The notes under the pieces are model-generated. The model was not told the origin of the DNA, made no database searches, and worked only from the letters and a program-made list of their open reading frames with translations. A stretch of 64,000 nucleotides of DNA from Hirsutella rhossiliensis (taxonomy: Eukaryota; Ascomycota; Sordariomycetes; Hypocreales; Ophiocordycipitaceae): positions 5,270,001 through 5,334,000 of the forward strand of contig NW_025408669.1 in NCBI RefSeq assembly GCF_020360975.1. Reading direction: 5' to 3'. This document shows, piece after piece, positions 14,440-24,449 of the stretch; positions within the stretch are counted from its first letter, which is position 1, and every line of letters starts with the position of its first letter. Position numbers and translations under genes: made by a program.

Positions 14440-15430
14440 TACGAGAGCGTGCGCCGCGCCGTTAAGTCTAGCGCTCGACGCCTTAATCCGAAGCTAAAGC
14501 TAAAGGTATAAGTAGCCGACTATTATATCGACCTATAGGGGCACCTATATTAGCGGGGGAGACTATAGGTGCTAGGCGCGCTATATACTATAGAAGCTAG
14601 GGAGAAGGATAGACCGCTAGAGCTAGACGAACGGAACGAGCTCCGAGGGAAGCTAGTCTAGCTCGTCTATAACTCTAGTATCGTAGGCTACCTAGGTAGG
14701 CAGGGCATAGTAGTAGGCCTCGCGAGGGATTTCTACTAGCCCCTCCTATAGTACTACGTTCGCCGCTTCCTCTATAACTACGATATCTACGGCCGCACTA
14801 AGATTTAAAGGGCGTAGCTTAAGGGGCTACTTAAGTAGCTTCCGGTACCTAACTAGTTTTATACGTATATATAGATAGACTTTATAATAGACCTCCTACT
14901 TATAGAGGGCGGTAACCGCTATATATAGGTAATTAAGGACCGACTTAGTAAGTCTATAGTATTAAAGCTAATACTATCTATAGATATAGAGTCCTATATA
15001 GAGCGCTTCCTATAGTACTAGGCCCGCTTATATAGCTAGCTAGCCTTTATTATAAGCGATAAGGGATCGAATTAAACTAGCTACTTTTAGTAGTACCTAT
15101 ACTAGCTACTTTAGATTATATAGCTACTTAGTACGGTATATTACCTATAAACTAATAGAGGGCCTAAGAGGGTTAACTAAGAGGCGTAGGCTTACCTATA
15201 GGCCGTCGTAGCCTATAACTAAGTAGACTAAGACTATTAGCTCCCCGCGGCCTAACTTACGTTAAATAGTAGACTATATACCTCTATTAGGATAGCCCCT
15301 TTCTTTATAACGTATAGCTTTAAACTACCCTTACTAGTTCCCTTTACTATAGACGTAGTAGCGGAGTAGTATAGTAATTCGTTACTAGAGGGCCGCGCCT
15401 CCGCGTTTATATGAAAGCTATAAAAGACCA
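14440..15430 (+). pseudogene. Chromovirus integrase domain relic
   Basis: The plus-strand reading shows the Ty3/gypsy integrase pattern: IDFIIDLL, VIKDRLSKS, FIISDKGSN (pre-RIP SDRGSQ-like) and a downstream INRGPKRVN-type block. A GPF/GPY-like tail (about 15,520-15,760) and a chromodomain follow. The DDE catalytic block is recognisable but interrupted by stops. The same domain is cut in copy A at the position equivalent to 14,994. Confidence 0.8.
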
Positions 15431-15774
15431 CGGATTATTATTAATCCGCGATAGCCGCCGCGGTATAAGATTAAGAGCGGCACGCTAATAAGACTAGGGC
15501 CCTAGTAGATAGGTTTATAGTAAGAGATAAGGTATAGCTAGACCTCCGTAACTATAGGTCGGCACGGCTAAAAAAGAAGCTTAACTAGCTATACGCGAAG
15601 TTTATAGTATAGAGGGTTATTAGCCTATAGGTTATAGAGCTCGATAGTCTCTTAATAGGGGTCTATAATAAGATTAACGTAGACCTCCTTCGTAGAGCTT
15701 CCTTTAACCCGCTACCTAGATAAGAAGTAGCGGACGCCTAACCGCCCGTAATTAAGGTAAAGGGAGAGGACGAG

Positions 15775-15960
15775 TTTAAGGTCGAAGAGATATAGGCCGC
15801 GCGCTAGAAAAAGGTTTATAGGGGGAAACGCTAGGAGGTCCTCGTTAAGTAGCGCGGGTATCTCGACCCTACGTAGGAACCCGTATATAAGTTTATAGGA
15901 ACTATAGCCCTCGATAAGTTTAAAGCCTTATTTAAAACGGTAGATAAAAACGACGGACTA
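15775..15960 (+). pseudogene. Chromodomain relic at the integrase C-terminus
   Basis: The plus-strand reading contains VEEI, then VLVK*RGYLDPT*EPVYKF, in which both stops stand where a Trp is expected (TGG to TAG by RIP). This is the core of a chromodomain (LVKWRGY...TWEP). In chromoviruses this module directs integration toward modified chromatin, which fits the location in a heterochromatin-like repeat nest. The targeting role is family knowledge, not shown here. Confidence 0.8.
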
Positions 15961-16079
15961 GCGGACTACTGATAGTAGCCTAGGCTAGGACTATAAAGTA
16001 GGTATAGTAAAGGGGGTAGTTATAGTAATATAGGCAATATAAGCGTAATAGTATAAGCGGAGATAAAAATAGCGTTTAT

Positions 16080-17150
16080 TATAGGGCGGAGCTTTTAGAC
16101 TACCTAGGCTTATTCCTTATCGTTATTATTATTATTATCTTTATTATCGTCGTCCTCGTCGGCCTCCTCCTTCTTATTAGCGGCGGCGGCGGTCTCTAGG
16201 GCGCTAAGGCGGCCCTCTAAGCCCGTAAGCTAGTTAGCGGCGGCGGCGGCTCTAAGGGTAGAGGGGCGGCGGCCGGCGGCAGCGGTAGGGGCAGCGGCGG
16301 TAGCGGAGGCAGGCACGGCTAAGGGGACCGCCGATAGGGCGACGGAGGCAGTATCCCTAGCGCCGGGTACGTTAAAGGCGGAAATAAGGGAGCGGAGGAG
16401 TAGGACTTACTTAAGTATAAGGCCCTATCGCTCGAGGGCGCGGAGGTTATAGTAGGCGGCGGCGGCGGCGGTAAGGCGCTTCTTAGTAGCCCCCCGCGCC
16501 TACCTATACGAGCCGGCCTTCTAAGCCGACGCCGTAGCGAGTAGGATAAGAGGCGCCGCCTTATAGGCGCGGCCGGCTCGCGCGCACTAGTAGTAGCTAC
16601 CGCCGCGGCGGCGCCCGGCCTAGTTAAAGTAGTCGAGCTCCTACGACGTATAACGTATATAGGGGGCTAAGTAAGCGGCGCCGGCCTATACTTAGCGCTT
16701 ATACTATAGGAGGTTAGCGGATAACGTTTATTACGCTTACCTAACTATAGACTTACGGGGGTAGCGGAGACGGAGGCGGGGGCTAAGGGGCCGGGCGTTG
16801 CGGGTAGCGGCGGGGACGGCGTCGTTACCCTAAGGGGCGACGTAAGAGCGAATAGCGTAGTAGAGGCGGCGGCGGCGGCGGTAGGAGCGGTGGCAGCGGC
16901 GCGGGCAGGAGCGGCGGCAGCGGCAGAGTCGTCGTCGGCCGCGGCTAGCACGGCGTCGATAAACGACTCTATACGCTCCGAGAAGGAGGAGGTAGGAGAG
17001 GGAGAGGCGGATATATCTATCGCGGAAGTTAGCACGACGGAATACGGCCTCCCGCTCTATAAGGCGCGGAACTTATTAGTTAGAGTTATTATTATTATTA
17101 GGGCTATTATTACTACTACCGCTACTACTATAAGTATATATTAATAGAGC
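16080..17150 (+). other. GC-rich alanine-coding segment downstream of chromovirus pol
   Basis: Between the chromodomain and the 3' LTR the element carries about 1.1 kb of GC-rich, GCG/GCA-repeat-rich sequence. In element sense it encodes alanine-rich peptide followed by a non-repetitive stretch (16,890-17,144) containing INDSIRSEKEEVGEGEADIS. The same segment is present in copy A (21,758-22,762 on the minus strand), where ASINDSIRFKKKEV and a 130-residue Ala/Leu-rich frame can be read. It is therefore a constant part of the element. It may be an extra ORF or a coding remnant; I recognise no family. It keeps more CpA than the flanking pol region. Confidence 0.55.
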
Positions 17151-17579
17151 GGCCTATATAGCTAGGAACGGACTAATGCCCTAGGTAGAGCGGAACTTAC
17201 CTATTAATACTACTACTACGGTTAAAGAAAGGAGAGAAGGAAGAGAAAGGGAAAGGGGGGGATGCCGCCTTATATACCCCTTAGTAGAGGATGCTACCTA
17301 AGGTAGAGGGGACGGGCAACCTAAGGCTTACGTAGGTCTAGACTAGCCGCCGGCTACCTAGGGGCATATATAATAGGTTACGCCCTTATTTAAACGGCTA
17401 GCCGGCCGATAAGTATAGAGCCGGGTCCCGGCTACTTAGGCTAATAGGCGTAGGGATAATAGGGCTAGTAGGGCCGGCCCTATTAACGGGAAAGGGTAAG
17501 GAAGAGCCCGCGGTATAGGCCTAATTATATAGGAGCCGTTAATAGGGCAGCGCTATACCGCGCTCGAGGGAGGGTATTA

Positions 17580-17765
17580 TATAAGAGTCTTTAACTATTA
17601 TAGGTAATAAGCTTAGGCCGCGGCCTAAGCTATATAGTTACGTGCGGAGGGCCGGATCCTATAAGTATAGGGGCAGGCTAGCCGCGTATAGAAGAGCTCT
17701 ATATAGCTTATTAATATTATCTTATAGACGGCACCTATATATACGCCTTTACTTACTCTATAATA
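17580..17765 (+). repeat. Chromovirus B 3' LTR
   Basis: This 186-bp LTR ends CTCTATAATA and is followed by the TSD ACTTT. It has the same 20-bp palindrome at 17,611-17,630. It is more RIP-mutated than the 5' LTR at its right end. Confidence 0.9.
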
Positions 17766-18480
17766 ACTTTAAACTAGTAAATTAACTAAATAGCTACCTT
17801 TATAAAATTAAAGTAAAGGAATTAAATAAGTATACTTATAAATAGTTCGTAGAAATAGTAAAATATTTCCTCTTTTAATATAAAAGATAAATAGTATAAT
17901 AAGAAATTATACTTTAATATACTTATAAAAAGATAAGAAACCTATCTTTCTTTTTAAAAGGTAAGGTAAAGTTAAATAATAATAAGTAATAGCTTAATAT
18001 AAAGGCTATATAAGTAATAATATAGTTTATATTAGTAATAAAACGCTTTAATATAGACTAATAAAGGACTATATACTAATTAAGGGATAATTATACTAAT
18101 ATAATAGCCTTTAACTTAGACCGCGCTTTAGTTATTAAAGGTAAAACGTTAAATACTTAGAGAAATTAACCTTTAAGTAAGCCTATTATATTATAGTAAA
18201 TAAAGCTAGAAATAAATAAAATAAAGTATAGGGCTTTAAGTATAATAAAACTATATATAGTAAGTATATAGCTTAGTATAATAGCTTTATAAGGGAACCT
18301 TTTAAGCGTAATATAAAATAATAATAATAATTATTACTATTATAAAGTATAGTATAGGTAGTACTTACTTAGCTAGGTATATTACTAATTAAGCTATATA
18401 TATATATAAATCCCTTTTCCCTTATTATTATAGATTTTAAACTATAAGGGTATATTATAAGATAATATTAAAGGTTTTAT
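17766..18480 (+). mobile_element. LINE copy 1, C-terminal coding end and 3' tail
   Basis: The LINE reading frame resumes directly after the ACTTT target duplication: LNSYLYKIKV, IVKYFLFQYKR and IRNLSFFLKGK. These are degraded forms of the Cys/His-containing region and C-terminus common in fungal LINE ORF2. The readable coding part ends near 18,040. An (ATA)n-type tract (about 18,325-18,345) probably marks the 3' tail. The remaining AT-rich bases to 18,480 are unassigned and meet the inverted copy 2 tail to tail. Confidence 0.65.
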
Positions 18481-21136
18481 TATTATTAATTATAAAAGTA
18501 AGAGCTATAAAAAGCTTAGTATAAAGATAATTAATAGTTATTATAGATATAACTAACCTTATTAACTATAGGGTAGCTAGAGCGGGTACTAGGTAATACT
18601 TTAGCTATAAGTAGTAAAAGCGAAAATTTTAGTATAGAATATATAGCTATATTATTCTATCTTAAGTAATTAATAGTTATAAAAAGCGTTTTATTATTAT
18701 AATTAAAAGAGGATTTAAGATTAAATATATAAAGAAATAAGGTTATAAATAGTATTAAACTATAATACTATTAAATATAGGGTCTAGCTATAAGCTAGTA
18801 CCTATATATAGTATTATAAACCTTAACTCTTATAGTATAGTAGTTATATACTTAGGAAGCTTATTAGCTATAACGCTAAAGTTAGTTTAAATCTAGCTAA
18901 GGGCACGATTAATTTTTAGTTAGACTAGTAAACTACGCTAACCTACTTATTAACTAGCTAATTAGCGCTTTTAAAAGCGCTTATAAATATACTAGTAGTC
19001 TAGCCCCGCTATAAGTAGGCCGGCCTAGACCTCGCCTACTTAAACCTAACGATAAATTTATTAGGACCTCCCCTTAACCTTAGTTTAGGCCCCTTAAGTA
19101 GGAAAATAAAAACCTAGGGCTAATACTAGTAACTTAATAATTATAGTATAAAGCCGGTATAATAACCTAACTACTAGCTTAGCTAAAGGCTAGTATTAAT
19201 AAAAATAGCTAGCTAAGCCTTATAGCGGAAAAAATAAAGTAAAGCCTAGAAAGATATTATTATAAGATAAGGTTAAAGATAATTATATAATTAACTATAA
19301 ACCGTTAACTAAAAACGCTTATACTACCTATTAACGCTATATACCCTATATATATAAAGGAGTTACTTTCTAAGGTTACTTTATAGTAAGGCTAATACGA
19401 TTCTAACTAACTATAACGATACTTAAGATAGCTAGTATAAGATTCCTATATACTATAACCGCGACCTAGTATAAGGGCGGACTAGCTATAAAAGAAGGGA
19501 GGGTTTTCTTTCAGGTACTTTAGCTTTTCCTTTTTATTTAACGTTAAAGTTCTAGATACCTTTAAATAAGTTACTAGTATAATCTTAATAATAATAATAA
19601 TTATAAACCTTAAAAAGTAAAAGACTAGTTACTTATAAACGCTACTAGCGCTTATTATATAGCTTACTACTTAGTACTTAAGCTTACTCTTTTTTTTTTA
19701 CCTTTCCCTTTAAATAAATACTTAATAGAGTATCTATAATTACCTATAACCTTAAGGCTAATATATAATACTTACTTAGAGCTTTATTACTACCTACTTA
19801 ATATATAAATATATATATATTTAATAGGTATTAGGCTTTATAAGATAAGTATATATATTAAACTTATTCTTTTATTTTATAAGGCAGCCGCTTTACTTCT
19901 TAAGCTCCTAAGCTTATTTTAAAAAGGTATTAATAGGCCTTATTATTATTATTATTTTATATTACGCTTAAAGGGTTCCTTTATAAAGCTACTACGCTAA
20001 GCTATATACTTACTATATATAGTTTTATTATACTTAAAGCCCTATACTTTATTTTATCTATTTCTAGCCTTATTTACTATAATATAATAGGCCTACTTAA
20101 AGGTTAGTTTCTTTAAGTATTTAGCGTTTTACTTTTAGCGACTAAAGCGCGGTCTATTAAGTTAAAGGCTATTATATTAGTATAATTATCCTTTAATTAG
20201 TATATAGTCCTTTATTAGTCTATATTAAAGCGTTTTATTATTAATATAAACTATATTATCGCTTATATAGCCCTTATATTAAGCTATTACTTATTATCGT
20301 TTAACTCTATCTTACCTCTTAAAAAGAAAGATAGGTTTCTTATCTTTCTATAAGTATATTAAAGTATAATTTCTTATTATACTATTTATCTTTTATATTA
20401 AAAGAGGAAATATTCTATTATTTCCGCTAACTATTTATAAATATACTTATTTAATTCCTTTACCTTAATTTTATAAAGGTAGCTATTTAATTAATTTACT
20501 AGTTTAAAGTTATATTAATACTTTAGATTCCTTTTTAGTTAGCTTATTATATATCTTATAGGTATACTTACCTAGTAATACTTTATTAATATACTTTAAG
20601 TACTTTCTAACCCTTTCTAAGATTTAATAAACCTAAGTATATTTATTAAGTAGTAGTTATAATATCGTTACTCTTACTTAAAACGTTATTAGTTTAGTAA
20701 TATATTTATCTTATATTACTCTTTTTACTTATATTTTAGCTAGTAGCTTAAAGGTTAACTCCTTATTCTTTATAAGTACTTAATAAAGTTTAACTCTATA
20801 GCCTTTTTTCGTAAGATACTTAATAGATCTATATATTACTTATATTATATATTAACTAAACTACTACTATAGTCGCTTAATAACTTATAAAATAAAGCAG
20901 TTACTTATTATAACTATAAGCTATTAATTATAAAGACCTAGAGGTATATACCTTAGGGCTATAATAATTACCTTAAGTCCTACTATATAGGTATTTTACT
21001 TATTATTAAAGCTAAGGGTAATAAAGTAGCTAGCTAGTACTTTATTTATGCTATTATAAGAAGTATCTTAAATAATACCTCTTAACTTAACCTTACCTTT
21101 TCTTTATAAGCTAGATATCGTAATAGTAATATCCTT
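18480..21136 (-). mobile_element. LINE copy 2, 3' part, inverted, interrupted by a SINE
   Basis: Reading from 21,136 down to about 20,240, this is the reverse complement of LINE copy 1 (10,150-10,782 joined to 17,766-18,330). It supplies the uninterrupted version of the chromovirus B target site. Downstream 3' sequence continues to about 18,480, split by a SINE at 18,827-19,599. The upstream end is cut by the chromovirus A 3' LTR at 21,137. The part at 18,540-19,885, minus the SINE, matches 30,401-30,985 in inverse orientation. Confidence 0.65.
18827..19599 (+). mobile_element. tRNA-headed SINE copy 1
   Basis: This 773-bp element has a 14-bp TSD ATTATAAACCTTAA at 18,813-18,826 and 19,600-19,613. 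The head (about 18,827-18,905) resembles a tRNA with an A-box-like TAGTATAGTAGTTA and a B-box-like AGTTTAAATCT. The element ends in an AATAAT-type tail, as SINEs do. The body matches the inverse of 33,821-34,590. A related sequence at 30,660-30,690 lacks the insert and shows the empty target site. RIP is stronger here than in copy 2. Confidence 0.85.
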
Positions 21137-21322
21137 TATTATAGAGTAAGTAAAGGTATATATATAGGTACTATCTATAGGATAATATTAATAAGCTATA
21201 TAGAGCTCTCTTATATATAGCTAACCTATATATATATATATAGGATCCGGCCCTCTATATATAACTATATAGCTTAGGCTATAGCCTAAGCCTATAACCT
21301 ATAATAGTTAAAGACTTTTATA
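21137..21322 (-). repeat. Chromovirus A 3' LTR
   Basis: It is identical in length (186 bp) to the copy B LTRs. In element sense it begins TATAAAAGTC and ends CTCTATAATA. A polypurine tract lies just upstream in element sense. The flanking sequence to the left is LINE copy 2. Confidence 0.85.
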
Positions 21323-23884
21323 TAATACCCTTCCTTAAGCGTAGCGCGGCGCTACTTAATTAACGGCTTTTATACTATTAAGCCTATACTACTAGCTTTA
21401 CCCTACCCTTTCCCGTTAATTATACTAGCCCTACTAGCCTTATTATCCCTACGCTTATTAGCTTAGGCGGCTAGAACTAAGCTTTATACTTATTAGCTAG
21501 CTAGCCGTTTAAATAAGAACGCGACCTATTATATACGCCCTTAAGTAATCGGTAGCTAGCTTAGACCTACGTAAGCCTTAGGTTGCCTATCCCCTTAGCC
21601 TTAGGCAGCCTCCTCTACTTAAGGGTATATAAGGCGGTATCCCCCCCTTCCTCCTTCCCTTCCTTCTCTTCTTTCTTTAATTATAGTAGTAGTAGTAATA
21701 AGTAAGTTCTGCTTTACCTAAGGCATTAGTTCGTTCTTAGCTATATAGGCCGCTCTATTAATATATATTTATAGTAATAGCTATAGTAATAATAATAGCC
21801 CTAATAATAATAACTTTAACTAATAAGTTCCTTACCTTATAGAGCGGAAGGCTATAATCTATAATACTAACTTCTATAATAGATATATCTACCTCCCTCT
21901 CCTTTACCTCCTTTTTCTTAAAGCGTATAGAGTCGTTTATCGACGCTATACTAAGCACGGCCGATAATAGCTCCGCTATTACCGCTACTCCTACCTATAC
22001 CCTTACGACCGCGCCTACTACCGCCGCCTCTACTTTTACTACGCTAGCCGCCCTTACGTCGCCCTTTTAAGTAATAACGTTATCCCCGCCGCCGCCTATA
22101 ACGCCCGGCCCCTCTACCCCTACCTCCGCTTTTACTACCCCCGTAAGTCCGCTACCTAGCGAGTATAATAGCTATTTTCCGCTAACTTCTTAAAGTATAA
22201 GCGCTAAGTATAGGCTAGAGCCGCCCGCGCCGCCCTTTATATATAGTATATATTATAAGAGCTCCCCTATACTAACTAAATTAGGCGCTATTATAGTAGT
22301 AGTTATTATTAATATACGCGTACTAGCTATACCTATAAGGCGGCGCCTCCTATCTTACTTACTATAGCGTTAGCTTAAAAGGCTAGCGCGTATAGGTAGG
22401 TATAAAGGGCTACTAAGAAGCGCCTTACCGCCGCCGCCGCCGCTTACTATAATCTCCGCGCCCTTAAGCGCTAGGGCCTCGTTCTTAAGTAAGTTCCTCT
22501 CCTTTAGCTTCTTTACTTCCGCTATTAACTCTCTTAGTACTAAGGATACTACCTCCGTCGCCTTATTAGCGGTCCCCTTAGCTATGCCCGCCGCCGCCCC
22601 TACCGCTACTACTAGCCGGGCCCCCCCCGCCCTTAGAGCCCTTAGAGCCGCCGCTACCGCCGAATAGCTTATAGGCCTAGAGGGCCGCCTAAGCGCCCTA
22701 AAGAGCGCCGCCGCCGCTAATAAGGTAGAGGAAGATAATAAGGAAGAGGATAATAATAACAATAAAAATAAAGAGTAGGTCTAAGTAGTCTAAGGGCTTT
22801 ACTTTAAAATAAATACTATTTTTATCTCCGTTTATATTATTATACTTACTTAGTCGTAACTACTTACTTTACTTTACTTACTTTATAGTCTTAGCCTAGG
22901 CTACTATTAGTAGTTTATTAGTTTATTATTCTTATTTACTATCTTAAATAAGGCCTTAAACTTATTAAGGGCTATAGCTCCTATAAACTTATATATAGGT
23001 TCCTATATAAGGTTAAGATACCCGCGCTACTTAACGAGGACCTCTTAGTATTTCCCTTTATTAACCCTTTTTTAGCGCGCGGCCTATATCTCTTCGACCT
23101 TAAACTTATTCTCTCCCTTTACCTTAATTATAAGCGGTTAAGCGTCTACTACTTTTTATTTAAGTAGCGGGTTAAAGGAGGCTTTATAAAGGAGGTCTAT
23201 ATTAATCTTATTATAAACCCCTATTAAGAGACTATTAAGCTCTATAACTTATAGGCTAATAACCCTTTATACTATAAACTTTATATATAGCTAGTTAAGC
23301 TTTTTCTTTAGCTATATTAACCTATAGTTATAGAGGTCTAGCTATTCCTTATCTCTTACTATAAACCTATCTATTAAAGCCCTAGTTTTATTAGCGTGCC
23401 GCTCTTAATCTTATACTATAGCGGCTATTACGAATTAGTAATAATCTATAGTCTCTTATAGCTTTTATATAAACGTAGAGGCGCGGCCCTCTAGTAATAA
23501 ATTACTATACTACTCCGCTACTATATCTATAATAAAAGGAACTAGTAAGGGTAGTTTAAAGCTATATATTATAAAGAAAGGGGTTATCTTAATAAAGGTA
23601 TATAGCTTACTATTTAATATAAGTTAGGCTATAGGGAGCTACCGGTCTTAGTCTACTTAGTTATAGGCTATAATAGCCTATAAGTAAGCCTATACCTCTT
23701 AGTTAACCCTTTTAAGCCCTTTATTAATCTATAGGTAATATACTATACTAAGTAGCTATATAATCTAAAGTAGCTAGTATAAGTACTATTAAAAGCGGCT
23801 AGTTTAATTCGATCCTCTATCGCTTATAATAAAGGCTAGCTAGCTATATAAGCGGGCTTAATATTATAGGAAGCGCTCTATATA
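21137..23884 (-). mobile_element. Chromovirus copy A, 3' half, inverted
   Basis: This is the reverse complement of 14,994-17,765 of copy B: the end of integrase, chromodomain, alanine-rich segment and 3' LTR (21,137-21,322, 186 bp). It begins next to the copia 5' LTR at exactly the element position where the 1-3,940 half stops, with TATAT shared at the junctions. Together the halves make one element. The LTR palindrome persists after RIP as GCTTAGGCTATAGCCTAAGC (21,272-21,291). Confidence 0.88.
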
Positions 23885-24449
23885 TATAAGGAACGGTGTT
23901 CCTACTATAAATAAAGCAGCTATAATATACTCTCCCGATTATATAAGCTAATAAGTAGTATATTAATTATAGATAAAATCCTATCCTATAAAGTAATAAT
24001 CGCTCGTTATTTTATATATTATTATATATTAAACGGGTTGCTAGTTATCGTATAATCGGGAATCGAAGGAATAGAGCTAGCTTAGAATGCTAGCTAAGAC
24101 CTCTTAAGAATACCGGTATAACTAACCTCCTTTAAATACGAATATTAGTAGAACTAAGATACTTCTAGATTTACTCGAGGTATCACGGAATTCCTTAGTC
24201 TTAGGGCTATATAGCAGCTTAAATCTAGTCCCGAAAGGTTCTTCCGTTTAGCTATAAGTATCTATATAAGATAGTATGTCCGCTAGTAGATAGAGATAGA
24301 ATTATTAACTTTAATACCTCTTCTATATACTAATATACTACTAATAAATTCCGTTGAAAATCCTACCTTATACTCCTTCTTCCCCTTTATTACGTAGTCT
24401 TACGCGATTCCTTAATTTCCTAAAACTCCGCTTTTGCTTATATACCTTA
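23885..24449 (+). repeat. Copia copy 2, 5' LTR
   Basis: This 565-bp LTR starts TATAAGGAACGG and ends near TATACCTTA. The flank to the left is the inverted chromovirus A integrase. Confidence 0.88.

Larger units (their letters stand above)
10788..17765 (+). mobile_element. Chromovirus (Ty3/gypsy with chromodomain) copy B, complete but RIP-degraded
   Basis: The element spans 6,978 bp with 186-bp LTRs at 10,788-10,973 and 17,580-17,765 and a 5-bp TSD ACTTT at 10,783-10,787 and 17,766-17,770. The empty site (ACTTT present once) is preserved in the inverted LINE copy near 20,505-20,520. Domain relics in order are: gag with a CCHC knuckle (about 11,980-12,050), protease region (12,235-12,330), RT with YVDNILIY (pre-RIP YVDDILIY, about 13,385-13,420), RNase H (13,790-14,100), integrase (14,440-15,430) and a chromodomain (15,775-15,960, with GYLDPT and EPVYKF). 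A polypurine tract (17,563-17,574) precedes the 3' LTR. RIP is milder than in copy A, with some TpG and CpA kept. Confidence 0.93.

Noticed and set aside
16745..17035. Minus-strand 96-residue Ala/Ser-rich frame
   Set aside because: It is antisense to the chromovirus segment and arises from GC-repeat composition. The sense frame, not this one, is shared in position with copy A.
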